Below are positions 7,768 through 16,177 of a stretch of 64,000 bases of DNA, piece by piece. Below the pieces are notes generated by a model, which ran no database searches, was not told the origin of the DNA, and saw only the letters and a list, made by a program, of their open reading frames with translations. A program made the position numbers and the translations under genes. Position 1 is the stretch's first letter. Each line of letters opens with the position of its first letter. Source of the stretch: Streptomyces akebiae (lineage in GTDB: Bacteria; Actinomycetota; Actinomycetes; Streptomycetales; Streptomycetaceae); contig NZ_CP080647.1 in assembly GCF_019599145.1 (NCBI RefSeq), positions 7,936,001-8,000,000 of the forward strand. The letters are read 5' to 3'.

Positions 7768-9003
7768 TCAGACCCCTAGGCGGAAATCTTCGATCTTTTG
7801 ACGAATTACCTCACTGGGGTCGATTCCGAAAGACCTGTCGGTCAGCATCTGCACGATGTCGGCATCAGTAAGAGCCACGATCATCTTATCGTGTTGCACC
7901 CATTGACTCTTAATTGCGTGGACTGCGGACTCCTGAGGCTCTATACGTGTCATGATTAAGGCGAAGAGCCCAGTTCCATGCCTAGAAAGATAATTGGCGA
8001 CCTGAATGATCTCCTGTTTCTCGATCCCGCGTGTGTGATTTTTGGCGTCTGCGACTATATAGTCTGCGAAGTATTTATCTCTGGTGAATTTCCAAAATCC
8101 AGTATCGGCATAATTGGGGAGGATGAAGTCTCGCCGGTTCATCTCGGCATCATCCAAACTCTCCCAGACGGGGGATTTCAAAGGGGGGCAGAATAGATAT
8201 TCTGCGATGTCTCGGCAAAGACGCTGGTAGGCCGACCAGGTTGCTCGTCCGGCAGGCATCTGCGTGAGCTTATCAATCAAGGCGAGGGTGTCACTCTGTG
8301 GAGCGGCCTCGAAGTACTCTGGAGCGAGGAACTTGGATGCCTCGTCTCTCAGGCCCGCAGCCACCGACCTCTGAGCGATCCATGGCCCATCCCAAATTTC
8401 GATGCCGCTGTTTGCGAGTGGCTCCGCGCCCTTGTTTGCCAAAATTCCAGGAGCTGCCAAAACGAGGCGCTGTCTACGAGTGCTATGCTGTGTTTCCCGA
8501 GCAAGACCACCGTAATGCTTAATTTGGTTTGCGGCATCTTCAATGCGAAGGTTCGTCTGCGGCGATACGCGTTTGACCTCGATGACGAGCACGGCGTCCT
8601 TTGACTCGGCGATAATGTCCGCACGAGCCCCTGGTCCCAATAGGACGTCTTGCGATACGTTCCGGTGGCCGGTCTTAACGAGTAGCTGCACGAGGAAATC
8701 AGTGAATTCGAGCTCGCTGAAATCGAGGGCTCTGCTGTGGACTTGGAAACCAAGGCGCTCCAACCAGGCCACCGCGTGCGCCTTGCCGCCGCTGAACTCG
8801 GAGGGCTGGAGCGCACGTTCGTAGTCCCACTTGTGCGCTACTCCGGCGATAGCCTTTGCGTCATACTCCCTGCCCTGGTACACGAGGACGTATGTACGGG
8901 CCTTGTTGTAGCCATACTTCGCCAGGAAGGTATCACGCCCCAACTCGTCGTACTCTGCCAGTGCGTTGAGCACGGACTGCCGTGTGATCGCTCCTCTGCG
9001 CAT
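7768..9003 (-). CDS. Putative defence protein: ScoMcrA-like head plus two PD-(D/E)XK-like nuclease domains
   Basis: A 411-residue protein. Residues 1-85 resemble the N-terminal head of ScoMcrA-type restriction enzymes (ALAEYDELGRDTFLAKYGY, then GREYDAKAIAGVAH). Residues 90-210 look like a PD-(D/E)XK nuclease (D129, then E142-V-K144 in VLVIEVKR). Residues 285-400 look like a second one (RRDFILPN, FADYIVADAKNH with D314, D319, K321, then EIIQVANYL and IMTRIEP). The codon usage and base composition are clearly AT-richer than all neighbours. Leu349 (7957-7959) is a TTA codon, rare in Streptomyces and bldA-dependent. No helicase, methylase or toxin partner is adjacent. The domain calls are from motif reading and need profile searches. 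Confidence 0.7.
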   Translation of the reverse strand: MRRGAITRQSVLNALAEYDELGRDTFLAKYGYNKARTYVLVYQGREYDAKAIAGVAHKWDYERALQPSEFSGGKAHAVAWLERLGFQVHSRALDFSELEFTDFLVQLLVKTGHRNVSQDVLLGPGARADIIAESKDAVLVIEVKRVSPQTNLRIEDAANQIKHYGGLARETQHSTRRQRLVLAAPGILANKGAEPLANSGIEIWDGPWIAQRSVAAGLRDEASKFLAPEYFEAAPQSDTLALIDKLTQMPAGRATWSAYQRLCRDIAEYLFCPPLKSPVWESLDDAEMNRRDFILPNYADTGFWKFTRDKYFADYIVADAKNHTRGIEKQEIIQVANYLSRHGTGLFALIMTRIEPQESAVHAIKSQWVQHDKMIVALTDADIVQMLTDRSFGIDPSEVIRQKIEDFRLGV

Positions 9004-9380
9004 GACCGAAGAGTATGGCCGGGCACTGACATAGGTGGATGTTCAGTCGATCACCTGAGGCCGAGAGGCGCAGGCGGCAACCTGGGGTGCGACGCGCTGG
9101 CTGCCCGCGTCGTGCAGGCCTGCGACACACGGTGACGGGAAGGTCGGCAGCGGGCTGCTCGTACGGTCTGGCGCGCTGCTGCTTTGTTCAGCCTGACTGG
9201 CCGGTCTACTGACCGGCTTTTCCGCTGACCAGCGGGCCTTACGAAGCCCACGGCTCTGACCAGTTCAGATGCCGTGGGCTTCTGTCGTTGTTGGTCGGCG
9301 TCGGCTGACCTCGCACGGCCCGGAGACGGCCCAGCTCTCTCGCCAGAGTAGACACTCAGCCAGCAGACGTGGCGTGAGCT
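9004..9380. other. Intergenic stretch beside the acquired nuclease gene
   Basis: No supported gene. It contains two hairpins: a 7-bp stem at 9200-9217 followed by TTTT, and a 12-bp stem at 9243-9282. The low coding quality and hairpins suggest an insertion junction next to the AT-rich gene. I see no attachment site, integrase or direct repeat flanking it. Confidence 0.5.
9243..9282. terminator. Strong hairpin, probable terminator
   Basis: GAAGCCCACGGC (9243-9254) and its exact complement GCCGTGGGCTTC (9271-9282) with a 16-base loop, followed by a T-rich stretch. It lies between the start of the nuclease gene and the end of a small minus-strand gene, so it could end transcription from either strand. 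Confidence 0.6.
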
Positions 9381-9752
9381 TCAGTCGCCCCCGAACCACA
9401 GATAACTGCCGGGGGTGGCTGCGCACTCACCCAGCATCCTCGCCAGGTCGTCCAACGCGGCGAGCTGACGCTCGTCACCGCACTGTTGCTTCAGATCGCC
9501 AATCTCCTGAACGGCGGCTGCGGCCTCCTGCTCGTTCATCAACGTATCCCCGTACGGATCGACGGCAGTGAGCCGCCCGGGTACGCCGAGAAGCTGAAGC
9601 GAGCCGAGCGCATCGGCTAGAGCGTCACCATGCCCGTAGGAAGTCTGCAAGAGCGTCGCGCTCCAGACCCTGCGCGCCGGCCGTGATGAGTGCAGCTCCA
9701 GATCAATCCCCATGCTCCATGATGCACGTGTCGAGCTGCTGTACAGCCACAC
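9381..9752 (-). CDS. Hypothetical protein of about 123 residues
   Basis: I do not recognise a family. The frame is open much further upstream, but that part lies antisense to the next genes and reads as noise. The convincing part begins near VWLYSSSTRASWSMGIDLEL. It continues with DPYGDTLMNEQEAAAAVQEI and ends GSYLWFGGD. The protein is cytoplasmic, acidic and helical toward its C-terminus. The GTG at 9752 is my best start (GGGG 4-5 bases upstream), though a start near a GGGGGGAGG at about 9780 cannot be excluded. Its GC content is somewhat low, suggesting accessory DNA like its neighbour. Confidence 0.5.
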   Translation of the reverse strand: MWLYSSSTRASWSMGIDLELHSSRPARRVWSATLLQTSYGHGDALADALGSLQLLGVPGRLTAVDPYGDTLMNEQEAAAAVQEIGDLKQQCGDERQLAALDDLARMLGECAATPGSYLWFGGD

Positions 9753-9860
9753 ACTGACCCCGTAAGGGTTGCTCGGCGTGACCTCCCCCCGGTGCAGGCA
9801 GATGAACTGTCGGACGCAGTGTCCGATGAGTCGCCGAACCGATGAGATGAGGACCGAGGC

Positions 9861-10085
9861 ATGAGGAACGACCGGGCGAGGACCGTGGCACGAGTGGTCA
9901 TGGCAGGGCTGGCCACGGTGCTGCTGTGCGGGGTGGCGGGCGGAGCCGCCCACGCCGACGAGACGAACAACGCCTCGCACAACGGTCCCCGGATCGGGCT
10001 CGTCAATGTCGGGCAGGTCGACGACCCGATGGAGGACGTGCTGGAGCACACCCTGCTGTTCGGTGACGGGTACCGCTGGGGCTGA
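9861..10085 (+). CDS. Small secreted protein
   Basis: A 74-residue protein. A Sec signal peptide (RTVARVVMAGLATVLLCGVAGGAAHA) is cleaved after AHA near residue 32, leaving a mature peptide of about 42 residues (LVNVGQVDDPMEDVLEHTLL, ending GDGYRWG). No cysteine remains in the mature part. Function is unknown; such peptides are common in streptomycetes near the cell-envelope sigma genes. A strong hairpin follows 35 bp after the stop. Confidence 0.78.
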   Translation: MRNDRARTVARVVMAGLATVLLCGVAGGAAHADETNNASHNGPRIGLVNVGQVDDPMEDVLEHTLLFGDGYRWG

Positions 10086-10120
10086 CCGGCACGACCGGCG
10101 CCGGCATGCCGTCATATGGT

Positions 10121-10158
10121 CCGGGGCCCGTACGCGTTCACGCGCGTACGGGCCCCGG
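10121..10158. terminator. Strong hairpin terminator
   Basis: A 16-bp perfect stem (10121-10136 with 10143-10158) around a 6-base loop. It separates the small secreted protein from the sigma factor gene. There is no T-run, which is normal for Streptomyces. Confidence 0.82.
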
Positions 10159-10260
10159 AGCGTTCCCGGTACTTTCTTCGCCGGCCTGGCATAGCGGTGG
10201 GCGCGGCGACGCGTCTCATGGGGCACAGGGCGGACACAGGGACCGCCGGGGGAAGAGAAG

Positions 10261-10824
10261 GTGACGATGGATGCCGCAGGGCAGGAGAGTTTCCGGGAAT
10301 TCGTGGCCGGGCGGTCGTCGGCACTGCTGAAGACGGCCGTACTGCTGAGCGGCGGGGACCGGCACGCCGCCGAGGACCTGCTGCAGAACGCGCTGATCAA
10401 GGCGGCCGGACGCTGGCAGCGGATCGACGAGCCGGAGGCGTACGTACGGCAGATCCTCTACCGGCAGCAGGTCAGCCGGTGGCGGCTGAAATGGCGGCGA
10501 CGCGAGCTGACCGTCGCCGAGCCGCCCGAGGGCGGCGGTGTCGTCGACGGAGTGGCCGGTGTGGAGCTGCGTCTGGTGATGCGCGGGGCGCTGGCCCGGC
10601 TGACCGCCCGCCAGCGGACCGTGCTGGTGCTCCGCTACTTCGAGGACCTGCCGGAGGGCGAGGTGGCGCGGATCCTCGGGTGCTCCGTGGGGACCGTCCG
10701 GTCCACGACCCACCGCTCGCTCGCCCGACTGCGCGAACTCGCGCCCGAGCTGGCTGCGCTCGGCCCCGCCGCGGCCGAACAGCAGCCGTCCCGTGACTTC
10801 TCGCCCGTGGAGGTGCGTCCGTGA
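10261..10824 (+). CDS. SigE-family RNA polymerase sigma factor
   Basis: A 187-residue ECF-type sigma factor of the actinobacterial SigE subfamily. Region 2 is compact (FREFVAGRSSALLKTAVLLS, then DLLQNALIKAAGRW). Region 4 includes LTARQRTVLVLRYFEDLPEG and VARILGCSVGTVRSTTHRSL. I prefer the GTG at 10261, with a GGGGAAG ribosome site about 5-6 bases upstream, over the ATG at 10267. The stop overlaps the GTG of the next gene, so sigma factor and membrane partner are coupled. Confidence 0.93.
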   Translation: MTMDAAGQESFREFVAGRSSALLKTAVLLSGGDRHAAEDLLQNALIKAAGRWQRIDEPEAYVRQILYRQQVSRWRLKWRRRELTVAEPPEGGGVVDGVAGVELRLVMRGALARLTARQRTVLVLRYFEDLPEGEVARILGCSVGTVRSTTHRSLARLRELAPELAALGPAAAEQQPSRDFSPVEVRP

Positions 10825-12056
10825 ACGTCGATGAACTGGTGCGCGACTCCCTGCGTGAGCAGGCCGCCGAACAGCCGCCCCTGGCAGCGGACTTCGCCGC
10901 ACGGGTGCTGACCGTCCGGCGCCGCCGCCGGACCCGCAGGCTCGCGACCGTCGCCGCGGCCACCGCCGCCGTGGTCGCCGTCGCGGTGGCCGTGCCCCTG
11001 CTGGACTCCGGCAAGGACCAGGTACGGCTCGCCACCGAGATGAACAAGAGCGACATCATCGCCCACCCCGACCAGTCGCCGCCGCGCGACCTGATCGCGG
11101 CCGGGGACGTGGCGCTGGCCGCGTACTACACCTGGGACACCGTGATCACCAGGAAGAAGGACACAGTCGTCCGGCAGCGTTCCTACTCGATCCTCGACCA
11201 GGAGACCGGCAAGTACGTCGCGGATTCCCGCTGGTCCATGGTCGCGGTCGCCCCCGGCATGCGAACCGCCGCCGTCCTGGAGAAGGAACTGCCCGCCAAG
11301 CGGATCGGGCTGCTCGACCTGCTCACCGGCGAGGTCGAGCGCTGGATCCCGGTGGACCGGGGCGTGGCGAACGTGGAGTTCTCGTCCGACGGCACCAGGC
11401 TCGTCGCCACCACCTACAGCAAGAACCCCGACCTGCTGACCAAGGCGGCCAACGACCTCGACGGTGACGGCAAGAAGAACGACTTCATGCCGGATTGGTC
11501 CAAGTCGTACCGGACCGGCTTCTACATCGTCGACGTCGACTCCGGCAGGACCGAGTGGACCGAGGTCACCGATGAGGGGCCGGCGAACGGGCTGAACATG
11601 TACAACTCCCGCCAGGACTTCTCCTTCAGCGGCGACGGCAAGCTGGTCCGCTCCGGGCTGAGCACAGAATCGTACGACCAGTACTACGATCTGAAGGGCG
11701 ACAAGGTCGACAGGCCGGCCGACGAGAAGTACCTGACCTGGTGGGTGCAGGCGCGGCTCTCTCCGAACGGCAAGCTCGCGGCCGGCGATTTCGCGGGCGG
11801 CCGCAAGACCACCGCCTCCGAGATCCTCGACCCCCGCACCGGCAAGCGGCTCCACAAGATCCCCGGACAACAGCTGCTCGCCTGGGCCGACAATGAGCGG
11901 CTCGTCGCCTGGGACATCAAGGCCGGCGACAGCGAGTTCCGCAACGCCCTGGTCCTCGTCACCATCGGCAGCGACAGGACGATCCCGCTCAGCGGCGCCC
12001 GCAAGGGCGACGACGCTGCTCCCGGGCGCTGGAACCCGGTCTTCGCCACCCGCTGA
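10821..12056 (+). CDS. Membrane-anchored beta-propeller-like protein, sigma partner
   Basis: A 411-residue protein starting at a GTG that overlaps the sigma stop. The cytoplasmic N-terminus (40 residues, ending in an RRRRRTRR cluster) is followed by one helix (LATVAAATAAVVAVAVAVPL). A large outer domain has repeated WD40/TolB-like blades (VEFSSDGTRLVATTYS, FSFSGDGKLV, ARLSPNGKLAAGDF). Proteins of this build are often encoded after SigE-family sigma factors, where a sensing or anti-sigma role is assumed. No zinc-finger anti-sigma motif is visible. Confidence 0.75.
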   Translation: MNVDELVRDSLREQAAEQPPLAADFAARVLTVRRRRRTRRLATVAAATAAVVAVAVAVPLLDSGKDQVRLATEMNKSDIIAHPDQSPPRDLIAAGDVALAAYYTWDTVITRKKDTVVRQRSYSILDQETGKYVADSRWSMVAVAPGMRTAAVLEKELPAKRIGLLDLLTGEVERWIPVDRGVANVEFSSDGTRLVATTYSKNPDLLTKAANDLDGDGKKNDFMPDWSKSYRTGFYIVDVDSGRTEWTEVTDEGPANGLNMYNSRQDFSFSGDGKLVRSGLSTESYDQYYDLKGDKVDRPADEKYLTWWVQARLSPNGKLAAGDFAGGRKTTASEILDPRTGKRLHKIPGQQLLAWADNERLVAWDIKAGDSEFRNALVLVTIGSDRTIPLSGARKGDDAAPGRWNPVFATR

Positions 12057-12066
12057 CCATCCCCTC

Positions 12067-12966
12067 TCAGGCGGCCACCAGCCGTTCGTACGCCGCCAGC
12101 AGCCCGTCGGTCACCTCGTGGCCGGCGGGCCGCAGGGGTGCGCGGACCGGGCCGGACGGGAGGCCGAGCCGGCCGAGGAGCGCCTTGGCCGTGACGGAGC
12201 CGGGCAGGCCGGAGGCCATCATCAGCTCGGTGAGCGGGACGGCCAGCCGCTGGAGGCGGGCCGCCTCGCCGGTGTCGCCCGCGTCGAACGCGTCGAGGAT
12301 CGAGCGGAAGTGCCGGGGCACCGCGTTCGCGACCGTCCCGACGTAACCGGATCCGCCGAGCGCGTACAGCGCGAGGACGTACTCGTCGCATCCCGTGTAG
12401 TACGCCAGCTCCGTCTCGGCCAGTACCTTCTGGGTGCCCAGGAGGTCGTACGCGCAGTCCTTCACCGCCACGATCCGGGGATGGTCCGCCAGCCGGACCA
12501 TGGTCTCCGGTTCGATGCGGGCGCCGGTGCGGCCGGGGATGTCGTAGAGGGCGACCGGCAGCCCCGTGGCGTCGGCGAGCTCGCGGAAGTGGGCCTCGAC
12601 GGCGTCCTGCGGGGGTCTGCTGTAGTACGGCGTGACCGCCAGCAGGCCGTCCGCGCCCGCCTTCTCGGCCGCCAGCGCCAGCTCCACGGTGTGCCGGGTG
12701 TCGGCGGTGCCCACCCCGGCCACGATCACGGCCCGCCCGCCGACCGCCCCGCGCACCGCGCGGATCAGCTCCGTCTTCTCCGTGTCCGTCGTCGTCGGCG
12801 ACTCGCCCGTCGTGCCGGACAGCACCAGCCCGTCGCACCCCTCCCGCACCAGCCGGTCGGCCAGCCGCTGCGCCCCGTCGAGGTCGAGCGCGCCGGACGC
12901 GGTGAAAGGCGTGACCATCGCGCAGAGGGCGCGGCCGAAGGGAGCGGGGCGGTGGATGCGTGTCAT
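12067..12966 (-). CDS. dapA: 4-hydroxy-tetrahydrodipicolinate synthase (DapA)
   Basis: A TIM-barrel class I aldolase of 299 residues that condenses pyruvate and aspartate semialdehyde at the entry of lysine/diaminopimelate synthesis. All DapA hallmarks are present: GTTGES substrate loop, the stacking tyrosine in TPYYSRPPQ, the proton-relay YDIPGRTG with its arginine, and the Schiff-base lysine in IVAVKD. This distinguishes it from the sugar-acid DapA relatives at 36367 and 43217. The start at 12966 begins the conserved part; a GTG at 13002 would add 12 residues. Neither has a clear ribosome site. A second dapA may exist elsewhere in the genome. Confidence 0.86.
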   Translation of the reverse strand: MTRIHRPAPFGRALCAMVTPFTASGALDLDGAQRLADRLVREGCDGLVLSGTTGESPTTTDTEKTELIRAVRGAVGGRAVIVAGVGTADTRHTVELALAAEKAGADGLLAVTPYYSRPPQDAVEAHFRELADATGLPVALYDIPGRTGARIEPETMVRLADHPRIVAVKDCAYDLLGTQKVLAETELAYYTGCDEYVLALYALGGSGYVGTVANAVPRHFRSILDAFDAGDTGEAARLQRLAVPLTELMMASGLPGSVTAKALLGRLGLPSGPVRAPLRPAGHEVTDGLLAAYERLVAA

Positions 12967-13144
12967 GGGGGTAGTCTCGGCGGGCTCATTGTGAAGCTCC
13001 ACTTAATTTTTCTACGAGATATTGCGAAGTATTGCTAAGAGCGGCGGTGCTGCTCGCCTGGCCACGGCGGACGTGCCGGTGACGCAGGGGTAGTGCGAGC
13101 CGGTGAGGGTACTCGGGCGTCCCGATGTGTGAGGAGGCGACACC

Positions 13145-13606
13145 GTGACCGGGACCACCGAGACCAGGCCCACGCGATTCGTGCGCTCTGTGCGATCCGC
13201 GCGTCCGGGGCCGGAAGAACACGATCACCACTCCGTGGGCGAGCTGGTGGGGCAGGCCACCGAACAGCTCTCCCTGCTCGTACGACAGGAGGTCGCCCTC
13301 GCGAAGGAGGAGCTGGCGGAGAAGGGGCGGCGCGCGGGGCGCGGTGGTGGACTCCTCGGCGCGGCCGGCGCCGTCGCCTATGTGGGGTTCATGACCCTGG
13401 CCGGCGCCGGAGTCGCGGCGCTGTCGCTGGTGCTGGACGTGTGGGCCGCCGCGCTCATCGTCATGGGTGTGCTGTTCGTGATCGCCGCAGTGCTGGCCGC
13501 CATGGGGCGCGCGCAGCTGCGGCGGGCCACACCCCCTCGGCCGGAGCTGGCGCTCGACAGCGTCAAGGCCGACGTGGACGAGATCAAGGGGAGGGCTCGG
13601 CGATGA
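13145..13606 (+). CDS. Actinobacterial Holin-X family membrane protein
   Basis: A 153-residue protein of the putative holin superfamily III (PF07332). The amphipathic stretch SVGELVGQATEQLSLLVRQE with VALAKEELAEK is the family hallmark. It precedes two transmembrane helices (about residues 75-125) and a charged tail. Despite the name it is a chromosomal envelope protein with no phage context here. The GTG start at 13145 is set by a GAGGAG upstream. The stop overlaps the next gene by ATGA, and the pairing with a DUF3618 gene is conserved in actinobacteria. Confidence 0.88.
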   Translation: MTGTTETRPTRFVRSVRSARPGPEEHDHHSVGELVGQATEQLSLLVRQEVALAKEELAEKGRRAGRGGGLLGAAGAVAYVGFMTLAGAGVAALSLVLDVWAAALIVMGVLFVIAAVLAAMGRAQLRRATPPRPELALDSVKADVDEIKGRARR

Positions 13607-13872
13607 CACACGCATCCGGTACGGCCGGAGCTTCCGGTGGCGCGACCAACGGTTCGGTGGGCGCCAAGGGGCCCGACGAACTACGGCGGCAGATCGAGCA
13701 GACCCGGGCGCAGCTCGGCGACACGGTCGAGGAGCTGGCCGCCAAGGCCGATGTGAAGGCGAGGGTGCACTCCGCTTGGGAGCGGGTGCCGAGGGAGGCG
13801 GTCGTCGTGGGCGGCGCGAGCGTCGCGGTGGCCGCGGCGGGGGTGCTGGCCTGGCGTCACTACCACGAGTGA
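13603..13872 (+). CDS. DUF3618-domain membrane protein
   Basis: An 89-residue protein. The DUF3618 signature occupies residues 25-55 (PDELRRQIEQTRAQLGDTVE, ELAAKADVKAR) and is followed by a single C-terminal helix (VVVGGASVAVAAAGVLAW). It is translationally coupled to the Holin-X gene. The pair is thought to act at the membrane, but the function is unknown. Confidence 0.88.
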   Translation: MTHASGTAGASGGATNGSVGAKGPDELRRQIEQTRAQLGDTVEELAAKADVKARVHSAWERVPREAVVVGGASVAVAAAGVLAWRHYHE

Positions 13873-14227
13873 CTCCCGGCTCAGCCCGTTCCTGCCCACC
13901 CGCTCACCCGACTCGTCCGCTGACACGTCCGGCCCGAGGAACGAAGCCGACGGCTGACCGACGGCTGACCGCGGGCTGACGGCCGAGTGCGCCGACGACG
14001 GCATCGACGACATCGACGACATCGACGAGTGTGGTCGAGTTCGGCGCACTCCGTTCGCGGTGGCGTACTCCGTTCGCGGTGGCGCGGCCGGCGCCCGCAC
14101 GAGCCAGAGCGCGGGCCTCGGCCGCCTGCCGCCTGCCCGCCGACATCGGCCAGGGCCGCCCGCCGTCGAAACCGGAAGCCGGGGCCCGCCGTCGAGACCG
14201 GCGGCGTGGTGTTCGGATCCCTTCACT
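13873..14227. other. Convergent intergenic region with short tandem repeats
   Basis: No gene is supported. It contains GACGGCTGACC-type repeats (about 13949-13981), three ATCGACGAC units (about 14001-14030), and a 20-bp tandem duplication of an ACTCCGTTCGCGGTGGCG-containing unit (about 14048-14087). It lies between convergent genes, so the repeats are likely replication-slippage products. Confidence 0.6.
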
Positions 14228-15271
14228 TCACTCCTTGCTCAGCGAGCCCGGTGCGCCCGCGGCTCGGGTGCGGGCCTCCCGTAGGGCGCGTAGGCGGGGC
14301 GGCCAGGTGCGGGTGTCGCGCGGCTCCACGTAGGGCTCGTCGGTGGGGGAGCGGCCCTCGACGATGGCGCGTTCCCGGGAGAGTTCCGCGTCGAATTCGA
14401 GGCCCAGGAGGATCGCCAGGTTGGTGAGCCAGAGCCAGACGAGGAAGACGACGGCTCCGGCGAGGGTGCCGTACGTCTTGTTGTACGAGCCGAAGGTGGC
14501 CGCGTAGACGGCGAAGCCCGCGGACGCGGCGAGCCAGATCAGCGTGGCGAGGACACCACCGGGGCTCACCCAGCGAAAGCCCCGGCCACGGACGTTGGGC
14601 GCGGCCCAGTACAGCAGCGCGATCATCAGCGTCACCAGCACCAGCAGGACCGGCCACTTGGCGATGTCCCACGCCGCGATGGCCGCGTCACCGAGCCCGA
14701 TCGTCGTGCCCGCGCGTTCGGCCAGCGGACCCGTGAAGACGACGATCAGCGCGCTCGCCGCCAGCATCAGCATCAGCACGAGGGTCAGGACGATCCGCAA
14801 CGGCGTGAGCTTCCACACCGGGCGCCCCTCCGGCAGGTCGTACACCGCGTTGGACGTACGGATGAAGGCCGCCACGTATCCCGACGCCGACCACACCGCC
14901 GCCAGCAGGCCGACGATCGCCAGCACCCCGCCCGTACCGCCGCTGTCCCCCAGTTGGACGACCGCGTCCCGCAGGATGTCCCGCGCGGGGCCCGGAGCCA
15001 AGTCGCCGATGTTGTCCAGGATCCTTTCCGTCGCGCGCTGTCCGACGACCCCCAGCATCGACACCAGCACCAGCAGAGCGGGGAAGAGCGACAGGACGCC
15101 GTAGTACGTCAACGCGGCGGCTCGGTCGGAGAGTTCGTCGTCCTGGAACTCCTTGACCGTACGCCGTACCACCGCCCACCACGAGCGCCCCGGCAGTCCG
15201 GTGGGACCGCCCTCCGCGCCGGATTCCGGCGCCTTCCCCACCCGCTCGGCCTCCGGCCGCTTCTCGTCCAT
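14228..15271 (-). CDS. YihY/BrkB-family inner membrane protein
   Basis: A 347-residue integral membrane protein of the YihY/virulence factor BrkB family, with six or more helices from about residue 55 to 295. Family motifs include DRAAALTYYGVLSLFPALLV and YNKTYGTLAGAVVFLVWLW, ending with LTNLAILLGLEFDAEL. It was once annotated as ribonuclease BN, but the family is a membrane protein of unknown transport role. The start at 15271 (MDEKRPEAERV) follows a GGGAG; the open frame reaches 15379 but the extra part overlaps the divergent promoter. Confidence 0.9.
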   Translation of the reverse strand: MDEKRPEAERVGKAPESGAEGGPTGLPGRSWWAVVRRTVKEFQDDELSDRAAALTYYGVLSLFPALLVLVSMLGVVGQRATERILDNIGDLAPGPARDILRDAVVQLGDSGGTGGVLAIVGLLAAVWSASGYVAAFIRTSNAVYDLPEGRPVWKLTPLRIVLTLVLMLMLAASALIVVFTGPLAERAGTTIGLGDAAIAAWDIAKWPVLLVLVTLMIALLYWAAPNVRGRGFRWVSPGGVLATLIWLAASAGFAVYAATFGSYNKTYGTLAGAVVFLVWLWLTNLAILLGLEFDAELSRERAIVEGRSPTDEPYVEPRDTRTWPPRLRALREARTRAAGAPGSLSKE

Positions 15272-15340
15272 GACTCGGCGGGTCTCCCGAAACCGGGCCC
15301 CGAATCGCGGACTTGACCTGAATCTTGGTTGAGGTTGAAA

Positions 15341-15380
15341 GGTGGTCGGTGTCATCAGCGAGTACCGATCACCGACCACC
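15341..15380. promoter_or_regulatory. 11-bp inverted repeat in divergent promoter region
   Basis: GGTGGTCGGTG (15341-15351) and CACCGACCACC (15370-15380) are exact complements separated by 18 bases. They lie between the brkB-like gene and the ABM gene, ending 15 bp before the ABM start codon. It could be an operator or an RNA hairpin close to the ribosome site AGGGGAG. Confidence 0.5.
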
Positions 15381-15395
15381 GATCAGGGGAGCGTC

Positions 15396-16106
15396 ATGAC
15401 CCGACGTACGAACATCCACCCCGTCCTCGACCGCCCCGATGTCGGGGCGTCCCTCTTCAGCACCTGGGAGGTGGGCACTCCCGAGCGGCAACGCCGGACC
15501 GTCGAGGCCATCGCGGACACCTGGGAGCGGCGGCCGTGGCCGGCGAAAGGGCTGTTGGGGTACTTCGTCTACACGGCCGAGGACGGTTCCGGTCTGCTGC
15601 ACCATTCGCAGTGGGCCGACGAGCAGGCGTACGAGGCCTTCGTCAAGACCCATCGGCAGGAGCGCAACGACGCCATCGACACCGCCGTGCCCGGGATCGA
15701 ACGGGTGGGGATCGAGCGCTATCGGCGGTACCGCAGCCTCACCGGCGGCGAGGGCCGTGCCGCGCGCGAGCCGGGATGCGTGGTGATCGTCGACATCGAG
15801 TTCGACGGGCCGGACCCGGCGCGGCAGCGTGCCTGGGTGGACGCCGTGGAGGAGGCGCTCGCCGCCGAGCCGCACGCGCACCCCGGCGGCATCTCCGCCC
15901 ACTTCCACCTCGGCAGCGACGGCACCCGCGTCCTCAACTACGCCGAGTGGGAGACCGCCCGGCACCACATCGACGCCATGGCCGCCCCCGGCGAAGGCGT
16001 CGGCTCGCTCTCTCCGCTCTGGCAGCGCGTACAGACCTGGCCCGGCCTGTTGGAGACCGGCTCGGTCAAGCGGTACGAGTACGCGCTCGGCCTCGTCCCG
16101 GACTGA
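15396..16106 (+). CDS. Tandem antibiotic-biosynthesis-monooxygenase (ABM)-fold protein
   Basis: A 236-residue protein made of two dimeric alpha/beta-barrel (ABM-like) halves. The first covers about 15-115 (SLFSTWEVGTPERQRRTVEA, FVYTAEDGSGLLHHSQWADE). The second covers about 130-225 (CVVIVDIEFDGPDPARQRAW, VLNYAEWETARHHIDAM). Both halves keep the WxxxxAYEAF/WETARHH packing motif. Relatives include small monooxygenases and heme-binding proteins, but the reaction cannot be assigned. The ATG at 15396 is preceded by AGGGGAGCGTC. Confidence 0.8.
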   Translation: MTRRTNIHPVLDRPDVGASLFSTWEVGTPERQRRTVEAIADTWERRPWPAKGLLGYFVYTAEDGSGLLHHSQWADEQAYEAFVKTHRQERNDAIDTAVPGIERVGIERYRRYRSLTGGEGRAAREPGCVVIVDIEFDGPDPARQRAWVDAVEEALAAEPHAHPGGISAHFHLGSDGTRVLNYAEWETARHHIDAMAAPGEGVGSLSPLWQRVQTWPGLLETGSVKRYEYALGLVPD

Positions 16107-16120
16107 GCGACTCCGGCCGA

Positions 16121-16166
16121 TTCACCGAAAACTCCAACCGTCTGGACAAAAAAAGTTTTCGGTGAA
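16121..16166. promoter_or_regulatory. Perfect 13-bp inverted repeat, probable operator of the HTH gene
   Basis: TTCACCGAAAACT (16121-16133) and its exact complement AGTTTTCGGTGAA (16154-16166), 20-base spacer, end 11 bp before the ATG of the HTH regulator. Placement and symmetry suit autoregulation by the winged-helix protein that follows, with the SRPBCC gene under the same control. Confidence 0.68.
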
Positions 16167-16177
16167 ACGGTGGAGTC

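Noticed and set aside
13145..13606. Phage holin suggesting a prophage
   Set aside because: The protein belongs to the chromosomal actinobacterial Holin-X group, paired with DUF3618, and no phage structural or lysis gene is nearby.
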